Assembly (NCBI GenBank): GCA_902635645.1
Contig: CACPON010000004.1
Location: 1 to 59,072, forward strand
Length of the DNA: 59,072 nt
DNA from: an uncultured SAR86 cluster bacterium
Lineage (GTDB): Bacteria > Pseudomonadota > Gammaproteobacteria > Magnimaribacterales > D2472
Direction: 5' to 3'
The notes under the pieces were generated by a model. That model saw only the letters and a list, made by a program, of their open reading frames with translations, was not told where the DNA came from and made no database searches. Shown piece after piece: positions 20,032 to 28,692 of the stretch (position 1 is the first letter of the stretch; each line of letters starts with the position of its first letter). The position numbers were made by a program, and so were the translations under genes.

Positions 20032-21276
20032 TTAAACATTAAAAATTAATCTTAGAATTACATAAAACAAAATTGTGAATGTAGCTCCCACAGGTATTGT
20101 TATTATCCAAGAAGCAAAAATTCTTTTAATTGAGCTTATGTCTAAATGTTCATACCCTCTTGCTAAACCAACTCCAATGACTCCTCCTACTAATGTATGT
20201 GTAGTGGATATTGGAAAACCAAGATAAGACGCAGCAAGAACTGTTGATGCAGTAGCCATGTTTGCAGAAAAACCTAAGCTCGGTGTTAGCGTTGTAATTT
20301 TTTCACCAACAGTTTTAATAACGTGTCTTCCCATAATTGCTAGGCCAGCTACTATACCTACAGCACCCAGAAGTAAAACCCATGAGTTTAATTCGGATGA
20401 ACTTTGAATTGTTCCATCAGAAGATACTATTGATACAATTGCTGCAATTGGACCAATTGCATTTGCAACATCATTAGAACCATGAGCAAAAGCCATAGCA
20501 CATGCTGTAACAACCATTAAGATTCCAAATTGATTTTCAACATTTCTTATATTTTTTGATTGAACAAATAAAAATACAAACGTAAGAATAGAAACTGCAA
20601 TACTAATACCAATTGTAAATAAATATATTTCATTATCCGTCCAATTAATGCCCACATGCTTTAAACCTTTTCTTGCAGTTACAAGACATATAACAGCAGA
20701 TACGAAGAAACTATAAAAAGGAATAAAGTATATTGCAGCTTGTTTGGGGTTTTCCCTGTCTAAAATCAAATATTTTGCAGATAGGTAGAGCAAAAATGCC
20801 ATAAGACCAGAAATCACTGGTGAAGTAATCCAGCTAGAAGCAATATTGCCAACTGTTCCCCATGATACGTTTGATGCTCCTTTTGATATTAAAACAAACC
20901 CAACAATAGCACCAACAATTGAATGAGTTGTGGAGACGGGCCAGCCCCTTGAACTTGCAATTATTAACCAAAAACCAGCAGCTAGTAGCGAGGACAGCAT
21001 ACCGATAATAAATATATTTACATCATTGGTGTATAAAAATGGATCAACTATTCCTTTTCTTATTGTCGATGTTACTTCACCGCCAGCAAAATAAGCACCT
21101 AAAAACTCAAAAATTGCAGCAATTATGACAGCCTGTTTAAGGGTTATGGCTTTGCTGCCAACTGATGTACCCATTGCGTTAGCTACATCATTGGCTCCTA
21201 TTCCATAAGCCATAAAAAAACCAACAACTGCGGCTATTATAATTATTAGCGCTGGATCCAAAAATAAATTTTCCAT
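20032..21276 (-). CDS. pit: Pit-family inorganic phosphate transporter
   Basis: A 414-residue inner-membrane carrier. It has the two inverted family signatures GIGANDVANAMGTSVGSKA near the N-terminus and AHGSNDVANAIGPIAAI in the second half, each followed by PVSTTHSIVG- or PISTTHTLVG-type segments. It imports phosphate (with metal and protons, or with Na+). It is divergent from ppk2 with 129 bases between, so uptake and polyphosphate handling share a control region. No PhoU-like partner gene sits next to it. Confidence 0.92.
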   Translation of the reverse strand: MENLFLDPALIIIIAAVVGFFMAYGIGANDVANAMGTSVGSKAITLKQAVIIAAIFEFLGAYFAGGEVTSTIRKGIVDPFLYTNDVNIFIIGMLSSLLAAGFWLIIASSRGWPVSTTHSIVGAIVGFVLISKGASNVSWGTVGNIASSWITSPVISGLMAFLLYLSAKYLILDRENPKQAAIYFIPFYSFFVSAVICLVTARKGLKHVGINWTDNEIYLFTIGISIAVSILTFVFLFVQSKNIRNVENQFGILMVVTACAMAFAHGSNDVANAIGPIAAIVSIVSSDGTIQSSSELNSWVLLLGAVGIVAGLAIMGRHVIKTVGEKITTLTPSLGFSANMATASTVLAASYLGFPISTTHTLVGGVIGVGLARGYEHLDISSIKRIFASWIITIPVGATFTILFYVILRLIFNV

Positions 21277-21330
21277 AATAATAATTTAAATTAAAGCAAC
21301 GGCAAGTATAATGGTTCTTTGAATCCTTGA

Positions 21331-21359
21331 TGTTACATTATTGTAAGTTTTGGTAATTT
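21331..21359 (+). promoter_or_regulatory. Possible Pho-box-like repeat between pit and ppk2
   Basis: TGTTACA, TGTAAGT and GTAATTT start 11 bases apart in the shared upstream region of pit and ppk2. The first two resemble the better array at 48476-48535. Matches are few and the surrounding DNA is AT-rich, so the call is weak. Confidence 0.3.
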
Positions 21360-21405
21360 TAATTCTAATAAACTTATAGAACAAGAAACACTATCATAAA
21401 AATTT

Positions 21406-22245
21406 ATGTCATTAATCTCATTAGACCAAGCAGAATATAAAAGACTTGAAGCTAAGGCATACTCTCTTGAAAAACGTCGTCTTCAAATTGAATTATTGAA
21501 ACTTCAAGAAGATGTTATTAAGAATGATAGGAAAATATGCATTGTTTTTGAAGGAAGAGATACTGCTGGCAAAAGTTCTGCAATAAAATTTTTTTCAGAA
21601 TATCTAAGACCAAAGAATTTTAATTACGTACAACTAGGTATTCCGACTAAATGGGAGTCCTCACATTGGTTTCAGAGATGGGAAAAAGTTTTACCAAAAA
21701 AAGGTGAGATCTCTTTTCTTGATAGATCTTGGTATACCAGAGCAATAACCGAACCAATAATGGGTTATTGCAACGAACATCAATATAGAACATTTATGAA
21801 AAGAGTAAATAAATGGGAGCATGAATTAATAAATGGTGGAACTGAGTTAACAAAATTTTATTTTTCTTTATCAAGAGATCAACAAACAAGAAGAATGAAT
21901 GCAAGAAAAAACTCACAACTAAAATATTGGAAACTCTCTAAGAATGATGAAAAAATTGTTACCAAGTGGGATGCCTTCACTCTTTATAAGGACCAGATGT
22001 TTGATAAAACTTCAACTGATAAATCTCCATGGGTATCCATAAATTCAAATAATAAAATGATTGGACGTCTAACATCATTAAGATATCTTCTTATAAAAAC
22101 GGAATATGAAAATAAAAAAATACTGAAGCCTGCAAAATATTCAAAAAGCCTTGCAAACTATAGCGCAACTATTGAAGGTGTTACTTTTGAAAATCTTACT
22201 TATGAGCAATTTATGATAATAAGCAAATATAGCGATGATACATAA
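21406..22245 (+). CDS. ppk2: Polyphosphate kinase 2
   Basis: A 279-residue P-loop kinase of the PPK2 family, which moves phosphate between polyphosphate and nucleotides. Walker A is GRDTAGKS at 50-57, Walker B with lid is FLDRSWYTRA from about 104, and family blocks are FFSEYLRPKNF, GIPTKWESSHWFQRW and KYWKLSKNDEKI. Whether it makes NDP/NTP or polyphosphate in vivo cannot be read. It overlaps the following ppx-type gene by one base (TAATG), so the pair is coupled. Confidence 0.92.
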   Translation: MSLISLDQAEYKRLEAKAYSLEKRRLQIELLKLQEDVIKNDRKICIVFEGRDTAGKSSAIKFFSEYLRPKNFNYVQLGIPTKWESSHWFQRWEKVLPKKGEISFLDRSWYTRAITEPIMGYCNEHQYRTFMKRVNKWEHELINGGTELTKFYFSLSRDQQTRRMNARKNSQLKYWKLSKNDEKIVTKWDAFTLYKDQMFDKTSTDKSPWVSINSNNKMIGRLTSLRYLLIKTEYENKKILKPAKYSKSLANYSATIEGVTFENLTYEQFMIISKYSDDT

Positions 22246-23105
22246 TGAAAATTGCTTCAATTGATATAGGCACAAATGCCATAAAGTCTAAAATTTTTAA
22301 GACCACTCCAACATCAATTGAATTCATAGAAGGAATAAGATCGCCTATAAGATTAGGCTCAAATGTCTTTAAAGAAGGCTATCTGAAAAAAAATAAATTA
22401 AATGAATTAGTAAAAACTTTAAAAAAATATCAAAATAATTTTAATAAAAATCATATAAAAATGTATGAAATTGTTGCTACTAGCGCCTTTAGAGATACTC
22501 AAAACTCAGAAGATGCTAGAAGATATGTTGAAAATAAAATTGAACACCCGATTAGAATAATCTCAGGATTAGAAGAAGCAAAATTAATTAGTCTTCATCC
22601 CAAAGCTCAATCAAAAAATAAAAATGTATTTGTAGATGTGGGCGGAGGAAGCACGGAAATCTATATATACCAAGATGATCAGCATATTATTCAATCATTC
22701 CAATTAGGGGCTGTAAGAGGAATGCTTAATAAAAATGATCTGAGTGAATGGAAAAGATTAAAGAATTGGTTGAAAAAACAAAATAAAGTAGAGTTTTTAG
22801 TTGGTCTGGGAGGCAATATTAGATCTTTTTTAAAAATCTATGAATCAAATAAGATGCCAACTAATGATCTTATTCAATTTGCCAATGAGCTAGGTGCATT
22901 AAGTCTTAATGAAAAAATAAAAAAATATAATCTAGCCAACGATAGAGCTGACGTTATAGATGAAGCATTAAAAATTTATATCGAAATTGCAAAACTTTTA
23001 AAAGTAAAAACTATCAAATCAACTAAATGGGGAGTTTCTGATTCAATTGCAGTAAAGATATTCCATGAGCTCTATTCAGATAAGATAACGATCTCAAGAA
23101 GCTAG
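22245..23105 (+). CDS. ppx: Exopolyphosphatase/GppA-type phosphatase
   Basis: A 286-residue protein of the sugar-kinase/Hsp70 actin fold. It has ASIDIGTNAIKSKIF as the first phosphate loop, ATSAFRDTQN, SGLEEAKLI and VDVGGGSTEIYIY as the second loop. Only the two catalytic lobes are present; the C-terminal HD-like part of the 500-residue Ppx/GppA is absent, as in the short Ppx forms. It should shorten polyphosphate or hydrolyse pppGpp. Coupling to ppk2 favours polyphosphate. It overlaps the gspM stop by four bases on the other strand. Confidence 0.85.
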   Translation: MKIASIDIGTNAIKSKIFKTTPTSIEFIEGIRSPIRLGSNVFKEGYLKKNKLNELVKTLKKYQNNFNKNHIKMYEIVATSAFRDTQNSEDARRYVENKIEHPIRIISGLEEAKLISLHPKAQSKNKNVFVDVGGGSTEIYIYQDDQHIIQSFQLGAVRGMLNKNDLSEWKRLKNWLKKQNKVEFLVGLGGNIRSFLKIYESNKMPTNDLIQFANELGALSLNEKIKKYNLANDRADVIDEALKIYIEIAKLLKVKTIKSTKWGVSDSIAVKIFHELYSDKITISRS

Positions 23106-23554
23106 TTAAATATCAATTCAGCGCTTACTTTATTGTTAAAGTTTTCATATTTGATATTAGTTATTTCTCTATTGGAACTATTAACTAGTTTTTCTGATAG
23201 AGTAACAGCATCACTGATATTAGTAGATAAGAAACTTATATAAATGGATGAGTTTTTCTCAGTTATATTGAGATCAGTTATATTATCCTGAAAACTGTTA
23301 TCGATAATAATTCTTTCAATATTCTCACTGCTAAGATTTTTTTTGTTATTGGAACTTTCAAAAAGTTTAACTTTATTGTAAACATATTCGTAGTCTGATT
23401 TAGCTTTTGCTAAGTTTATTGAGGACCTGGTATAACTCGAATAAACATTCATAAATGAAAAGTATAGAATAAGAAAAATAATTAAAACAAAGGAAATCAG
23501 AACTAGTTTCCTTTCTCTTTCTTGAAGATTTTTATATAAATTAATTATTTTCAT
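23102..23554 (-). CDS. gspM: Type II secretion protein GspM-like
   Basis: A 150-residue protein with one N-terminal membrane helix (KLVLISFVLIIFLILYFSFM) after a short cytosolic tail, a coiled stretch, and a small periplasmic ferredoxin-like domain. It was recognised mainly from size, topology and position as the last gene of the gsp array; sequence conservation in GspM is low. It pairs with GspL in the inner-membrane platform. It overlaps gspL by 14 bases. Confidence 0.75.
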   Translation of the reverse strand: MKIINLYKNLQERERKLVLISFVLIIFLILYFSFMNVYSSYTRSSINLAKAKSDYEYVYNKVKLFESSNNKKNLSSENIERIIIDNSFQDNITDLNITEKNSSIYISFLSTNISDAVTLSEKLVNSSNREITNIKYENFNNKVSAELIFN

Positions 23555-24689
23555 ATTTTAGGTTTAATACTCCATCAATATTGCCATCTGTTGTTTCTAA
23601 GTTTTGTTCAGAAATTTTAATATTTAATTTTTCAGCCCCATTTTTTAATATATTAAATTGAAAAGAAGGCATCGAATTTATCTTTACTTTTGCAGAAGAG
23701 TTTTTTACATCAACTGTAATATCTGAAATATATTTTTCGCCATATTTAAAGAATAAATCTAAATTTGGAAGCTTGATATCAGGTGTATTATTCATAGGAA
23801 CGTTTTCTAAAATTTGATCTATTTGGTTCCTGGGAGCTACCACCCTATTAATATCCTTGCTTAATGAAGAAAAAATATTAAAAGTAGCATCAACAAATAG
23901 TTGAGTATCATGCTTGTTTTTATAAACAAGGTAATTTGGAGCAAGAATTATAAAAAATATGGCTAATAGAGAACTGATTAATTGTGCTCTAGAAAAACTC
24001 ATTTTCTTTATAAATAAATTTAAAGATAAGTTAATTTTAAAAAAATTAGGCAAAGATTCTACTTTTGTACTGTCAACATCCTGAAATACAAAATCTTTAT
24101 TCTCATTTGTAGACTTGAATTTATTATTTAAATCAATGTTAGAACTATAAATTATTGGCTCATAGTTTGGCTTATCATTGACAACAAGCTCTAGATATTG
24201 GTTTAGATTGTTACTGGAAATACTAAAACCGCATTTATTTTTGTACGCAAACATAAATTTTTCATCTATCTGAGTAATAGAATCAGAATCATTAAATGAA
24301 TTAATGAGATATTCCGGAGTAACATGTACTTTATAATTTAAATTGCTTAAATATTGATTTAATTCAGCTAAAAAACTTTTATTTACAACGTATCCTGCTG
24401 CTTCAGAAAGAAAATACTCATTATCAGATACAGAATCAATAAAATTTGAATCAACATCAGAAATAAAATTTGCAATATTTATTTGCTCAGATAAAGAGCT
24501 ATTTTGAATAAATTCGTATGAGGTAACCTCTGAAGATGGAATTAAAACTAACAGCAATTTAGCATCATCAATGTCATCAAGTTGTCTAAGTGAGTTAATC
24601 GTTTTTTTAGATTCATTTTTACTGGTTGCATTGTATAAATGAATTAAATCAAGGTTTGAGCTAAGAATATGTGCTATGTAGAAGTTCAT
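23541..24689 (-). CDS. gspL: Type II secretion protein GspL-like
   Basis: A 382-residue protein. A cytosolic actin-like half (about 1-230) should bind GspE, then one membrane helix (LISSLLAIFFIILAPNYLVY) and a periplasmic ferredoxin-like end. The sequence is divergent and the call rests on domain order, length and its place between gspK and gspM. It begins directly after the gspK stop with no spare base. Confidence 0.8.
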   Translation of the reverse strand: MNFYIAHILSSNLDLIHLYNATSKNESKKTINSLRQLDDIDDAKLLLVLIPSSEVTSYEFIQNSSLSEQINIANFISDVDSNFIDSVSDNEYFLSEAAGYVVNKSFLAELNQYLSNLNYKVHVTPEYLINSFNDSDSITQIDEKFMFAYKNKCGFSISSNNLNQYLELVVNDKPNYEPIIYSSNIDLNNKFKSTNENKDFVFQDVDSTKVESLPNFFKINLSLNLFIKKMSFSRAQLISSLLAIFFIILAPNYLVYKNKHDTQLFVDATFNIFSSLSKDINRVVAPRNQIDQILENVPMNNTPDIKLPNLDLFFKYGEKYISDITVDVKNSSAKVKINSMPSFQFNILKNGAEKLNIKISEQNLETTDGNIDGVLNLKYENN

Positions 24690-25655
24690 TTAGATACCAT
24701 TATAAATTCTTGAGGTAATATAGCTATTATTATTGACTCCATAGTAAATCTTACTAACAGAATCTGAAACATAATCCTCATATGAAAATGATGTGGTGAG
24801 CGTAAATTTTGAGGATGAAAACTCAATATGCATATTTCCATTATCTAATTCATAAGATGGAAATGCTCGCTTAAGATCATTAATATCCCTAAAGCCTTCC
24901 TCGGGAATATTATCCAATATGTATTGAGCATCAGTATATGGCATATTTGAAAACATTGAAGCTAATAGCATGTCATGACGCATTTCAAGTGTGTTTATAT
25001 TTACATTAAGTATATTGTCGGGAAAAACACAAAAATTATCCTCAAAAATGCTCCAACCTATCTTTCTTATAGCTGGAAGACCCTTTAGCTCAGCAAGTGC
25101 ATAAAACAATCTACTACCGGTGTACTCTTTTGGGTTGTTTAATGGTCCAGAATAGTAATAATCTTCTAAGCCATATGCTCTTGGATTAGAGTCACCATCA
25201 ATCCAATCAATAATTTGATCAATAGCTTCATCTGTTAAATTTAAATCGACTTCATTTAAAGTCATTAATTTTTTAAAAACTTCTATGTTCTTTTCATTTG
25301 GTTTAAATTCATTCTTAACTTTTTTGACAATAGAATTAATGTTAAAACAGTTTGAAGCGTCAGTAATTTTTCCTGTAACAATGCCATTATTTAATTCAAA
25401 AATAAAATCATTAAGAAATAATGAATTATTCTTTGCATGTATCTTTGAATTAAATCTAAGTTCGTTATCAATCTTTTTTTGTGCAAGAGATTCAATATTT
25501 CTAAAAATATTTAGAGATACTGTCTGGAATTCAGCATATTGAGCTCTTTTAAATGAAACAAAATAATTGTTTCCAATTAGAACTGCGACTGATGAAAGTA
25601 GTAAAACTATCATCAAAACAGATATTAAAACAACTCCTTTAGTTTTGTAATGCAT
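24690..25655 (-). CDS. gspK: Type II secretion minor pseudopilin GspK
   Basis: A 321-residue minor pseudopilin that should cap the pseudopilus tip with GspI and GspJ. It begins with a short basic leader, then GVVLISVLMIVLLLSSVAVL, and carries the large globular insertion typical of GspK, including ITDASNCFNINS, DEAIDQIIDWIDGDSNPRAYG and the later helix-hairpin-helix-like repeats. The cleavage motif KG-VVLIS lacks the usual Glu at +5, as is normal for GspK. It overlaps gspJ by 17 bases. Confidence 0.9.
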   Translation of the reverse strand: MHYKTKGVVLISVLMIVLLLSSVAVLIGNNYFVSFKRAQYAEFQTVSLNIFRNIESLAQKKIDNELRFNSKIHAKNNSLFLNDFIFELNNGIVTGKITDASNCFNINSIVKKVKNEFKPNEKNIEVFKKLMTLNEVDLNLTDEAIDQIIDWIDGDSNPRAYGLEDYYYSGPLNNPKEYTGSRLFYALAELKGLPAIRKIGWSIFEDNFCVFPDNILNVNINTLEMRHDMLLASMFSNMPYTDAQYILDNIPEEGFRDINDLKRAFPSYELDNGNMHIEFSSSKFTLTTSFSYEDYVSDSVSKIYYGVNNNSYITSRIYNGI

Positions 25656-26235
25656 AGGTTATGTTCGGATCAATGATCCATGAATACTCTTTATTTTTCT
25701 TTGAAAATTCAATTTTTATCAAAGTAGGAATTTTTTTTGAGGTTATAAGACTAATTGGCCACGATTCATGCCACGAGTTTTCATAGAAGAAAGAGAGTTG
25801 TAAATTTTCAATATCTTTAATTAATTCAATTTCTGTGAAATCGTCTTGACTATAAGGGTTTGAGGAAAAAAATTGTTTTCTGACCAACCTGTTATCAATT
25901 AATTCATAGTTAATTCTTTTAATTGGAGAAACGTCATTAGATATAGATTTAATATTTGAATTAAATATTAAACTATCTGAGTTAATTTGATTTATTAAAG
26001 TTCCATAGAGGTTATTACCGTAAAAATCTTTCATACGAGCATTTACGATTTGTCTAAAATCTCTTCTAATAATGGTTGAAGCTAAGCTTAATTCTTTAAT
26101 TGAATTTAGTTGTGCAGATGTTTCTTGTTCTGACTCTAAAGATGATTTTAAGATATTAGATGATACTATTGCTATCATTGAAAGAATAACCAGTGATACC
26201 AAAACTTCAATTATTGTAAAACCTTTATTATTCAT
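25639..26235 (-). CDS. gspJ: Type II secretion minor pseudopilin GspJ
   Basis: A 198-residue pseudopilin with a very short leader (MNNKG), the cleavage site before FTIIEVLVSLVILSM with Glu at +5, and a C-terminal domain containing IIRRDFRQIVNARMKD and ENSWHESWP as in GspJ. It overlaps gspI by eight bases and gspK by 17, so translation of the pseudopilins is tightly coupled. Confidence 0.88.
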   Translation of the reverse strand: MNNKGFTIIEVLVSLVILSMIAIVSSNILKSSLESEQETSAQLNSIKELSLASTIIRRDFRQIVNARMKDFYGNNLYGTLINQINSDSLIFNSNIKSISNDVSPIKRINYELIDNRLVRKQFFSSNPYSQDDFTEIELIKDIENLQLSFFYENSWHESWPISLITSKKIPTLIKIEFSKKNKEYSWIIDPNITYALQN

Positions 26236-26614
26236 TAATAAGAAATCCTTCAGATTTATATAAATATTGATTAGAATTTTTTTCTTGAACTAATATTACA
26301 TATTTTATAAGTTCCTCAGAATCACTGGCTTCAAAGGTTTCTTCCCAACGCCATTCTTTACTACCCATCTTCATATATCCTGAGCGAGCATTGCCAATTG
26401 ATGGTTTTTCAATAGTGTGAATTAAAGCTATTCTGTTATTTGCAACTTCCTTAGAGTGATAATAATCATCTAAATTAAATATGGATATGCTTGTAGACAA
26501 AACTAAATTATATAAAACAAGTATTGAAGTGCTTAGAATAAATAAGGCTACAACTATCTCAATTAAGCTAAAGCCTTTTTTAGTAGTTGATAATTTGTGA
26601 TGTGACTTTTCCAT
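26228..26614 (-). CDS. gspI: Type II secretion minor pseudopilin GspI
   Basis: A 128-residue pseudopilin from the ATG at 26614: a leader ending TTKKG, then FSLIEIVVALFILSTSILVLYNL with Glu at +5, followed by EVANNRIALIHTIEKPSIGNARSG, typical of GspI. The in-frame start at 26650 would extend it into gspH by 71 bases; 26614 puts the leader at a normal length. It still overlaps gspH by 35 bases. Confidence 0.88.
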   Translation of the reverse strand: MEKSHHKLSTTKKGFSLIEIVVALFILSTSILVLYNLVLSTSISIFNLDDYYHSKEVANNRIALIHTIEKPSIGNARSGYMKMGSKEWRWEETFEASDSEELIKYVILVQEKNSNQYLYKSEGFLINE

Positions 26615-27095
26615 TAGAGTTAATTTCAATTTTTTGAATATAATTATCAAAATATATATTTATATGGCCTCCAGAGTTTTCACCTGAAGGATAAAATAAT
26701 AGCAAAGGTGATTCATCGACGTCTAAATTAAAATCAATCTCAGAGCCATCAAATGACTTAAATGTTTTTTTAAAATTTGTCAGATTCTTCCAATTATTAG
26801 AATACGGATTTGCAACATCTGAAATGACTTTGTTGTTGTTATCAAGAGAGTAAGAAAATTGATTATTATTGTCAGCATGCCAACCTATGACATTACCAGT
26901 GATAATGCTTTCTTCAGATAGATAATGAAAAAATTTAGCAAAAGTTGATTGATTTTTTGAAATCGAAGTAGCTGAGCTGAAATTTAAAAAGATTAGTGAT
27001 GAGGCAATACCTATTACAATGAGAACAACAAGTATCTCTATAAGAGTAAACCCTCTTTTAAAATTATTGCATCCAATTACCGATGTCAGTGTCAT
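26580..27095 (-). CDS. gspH: Type II secretion minor pseudopilin GspH
   Basis: A 171-residue pseudopilin. A leader ending NNFKRG precedes FTLIEILVVLIVIGIASSLIF with Glu at +5, then a GspH-type C-terminal domain (SFDGSEIDFNLDVDES, LLFYPSGENSGGHINIYF). I choose the ATG at 27095 over the frame start at 27125, because it gives a shorter leader of usual size; no later ATG exists before the cleavage site. It overlaps gspG by 32 bases. Confidence 0.87.
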   Translation of the reverse strand: MTLTSVIGCNNFKRGFTLIEILVVLIVIGIASSLIFLNFSSATSISKNQSTFAKFFHYLSEESIITGNVIGWHADNNNQFSYSLDNNNKVISDVANPYSNNWKNLTNFKKTFKSFDGSEIDFNLDVDESPLLLFYPSGENSGGHINIYFDNYIQKIEINSNGKVTSQIINY

Positions 27096-27492
27096 CTCCA
27101 GATCCGCCCTCCATTCCATCTGCACCTAAAGTGTATAAATCAAATTTTTTAGATTTTCTTGGTGGAAATTCATAAAGATATTCTCTTCCCCATGGATCTA
27201 GCGGTATAGAAGAAATATAACCATCCTCAGGAAACAAGTAAGGATTTTTTAAGCTACTATTTGGAATTATAAGAGCCTCTAATCCTTGAGAAGTAGATGG
27301 ATACTGAAGTTCATTAAATTTATACATTTCTAATGCTTTTTCAGTTTGAGCCATGTCTGCTTTAATTTTTTCTAAATTTGCTCTTTGGAAAACCGGGGAA
27401 ACATTAATAACAACAATAGTACCTAAAATACCAAGTATAACTAATACAGCCATTAGCTCTATTAAAGTAAAACCTTTTTTATATTTTTTCAT
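27064..27492 (-). CDS. gspG: Type II secretion major pseudopilin GspG
   Basis: A 142-residue major pseudopilin with leader MKKYKKG, then FTLIELMAVLVILGILGTIVVINV (Glu at +5). The GspG hallmarks follow: KADMAQTEKALEMYKFNELQYPSTSQGLEAL, DPWGREYLYEFPPRKSKKFDLYTLGADG and the calcium-site end GDDTDIGNW. It should polymerise into the periplasmic pseudopilus. It follows gspF by three bases. Confidence 0.95.
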   Translation of the reverse strand: MKKYKKGFTLIELMAVLVILGILGTIVVINVSPVFQRANLEKIKADMAQTEKALEMYKFNELQYPSTSQGLEALIIPNSSLKNPYLFPEDGYISSIPLDPWGREYLYEFPPRKSKKFDLYTLGADGMEGGSGDDTDIGNWMQ

Positions 27493-27495
27493 AAT

Positions 27496-28692
27496 TTATC
27501 CTAATGAGAGAGTGTTCATCTGCATTATAGGGATTAGTATAGCTAGAACAATTAACATAATAAAACCACCCATAAAAATTATAACTATAGGTTCCAGGAG
27601 CGATAAAAATACCGATCTTTTAGAGTCTATTTCATTTCTTAAAAAATCTGATGCCTTATAAAACATTCTTACTAAATTTCCTGACTTATATCCGCTAGAA
27701 ATTAATTGCATGAATATGTTTGGAAATACTTTTGTTTTATTTAATGAAATAATAAAGTCTTTGCCCTCAACCACATCATTTTTTGCATTCATCACAATAT
27801 AATGTAAGTATTTATTATTAAAAACTTTCGAAGACTCTTCTAAGGCAATATCTAAATTAGTTCCAGATTCCATAATTAATGCCATGGTGCTCGAAAACCT
27901 TTCAACTTCAGATATTAAGATAAAACCACCAATCAAGGGCAAATTTAAAAATTTTTTATGAGCGGAGATATGATTTTCAATATTTGCTACATGTTTTTTA
28001 TAACCGAATGTAATTAAAAAAATAAGTATGGCTAAAAATAAAAGAATTATAAAAATATTATTTGATAACCCTATTAATAAAGTTGTTATTAAAGGTAGTT
28101 CAGCACCTGCTTTCACAAACTGTCCAATAACTTGTGGTAATACAAAAGTTAACAAAGCAATTATCACTACTATAGAAAACCCTATTAAGATAATTGGATA
28201 AGTTAAAGCTGAAAAAACCTTTTGTCTAATAGATGCACTCTCTTCCAGGTAATCTGCTAACTTATTAAATATTAGATCAAGGCTACCTGATGAGTCTCCA
28301 GCAGTAACCAAAGATGAATATGTATTATCAAAAACATCTGGATACTTTTTCATTGACTGTCCAAGTCTTTTTCCTTGTATTACATCTTCTCGTAAATTAA
28401 GAATAATACTTATTAAATCCTTATTATTTAATTGATCTGCGGTTATTTTTAATGCATCTATAATAGATGTATTCGCCTCAAGGAGAGTAGCTAACTGCCT
28501 CGTCATCAATACAATTTCTTTGTTTTTTATCTTTGATCTAAATGAAGGTCTCCTAGTTGCAACAGTTACACTTACTGGAGTTAATTGAAGTTCTTTTATA
28601 TATCTTCTTGCTTCTCTTTCAGATGAAGCGCTCAGAATTCCCTTTTTCTTTGTGCCACTATTATTTAGAGCAATATAATTATAGGTTGGCAT
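27496..28692 (-). CDS. gspF: Type II secretion inner-membrane protein GspF
   Basis: A 398-residue polytopic platform protein with two copies of the T2SSF domain (about residues 65-190 and 268-390) and three membrane helices. Blocks seen are YNYIALNNSGTKKKG, TRQLATLLEANTSIIDALK, SALTYPIILIGF and the second-copy FSSTMALIMESGTNLDIALEES. It links the GspE ATPase to the pseudopilus. It overlaps gspE by 14 bases. Confidence 0.94.
   Translation of the reverse strand: MPTYNYIALNNSGTKKKGILSASSEREARRYIKELQLTPVSVTVATRRPSFRSKIKNKEIVLMTRQLATLLEANTSIIDALKITADQLNNKDLISIILNLREDVIQGKRLGQSMKKYPDVFDNTYSSLVTAGDSSGSLDLIFNKLADYLEESASIRQKVFSALTYPIILIGFSIVVIIALLTFVLPQVIGQFVKAGAELPLITTLLIGLSNNIFIILLFLAILIFLITFGYKKHVANIENHISAHKKFLNLPLIGGFILISEVERFSSTMALIMESGTNLDIALEESSKVFNNKYLHYIVMNAKNDVVEGKDFIISLNKTKVFPNIFMQLISSGYKSGNLVRMFYKASDFLRNEIDSKRSVFLSLLEPIVIIFMGGFIMLIVLAILIPIMQMNTLSLG

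Noticed and set aside
22245..23105. Truncated Ppx by frameshift
   Set aside because: The 286-residue length fits short Ppx/GppA forms that contain only the two actin-like lobes; no leftover C-terminal coding follows.
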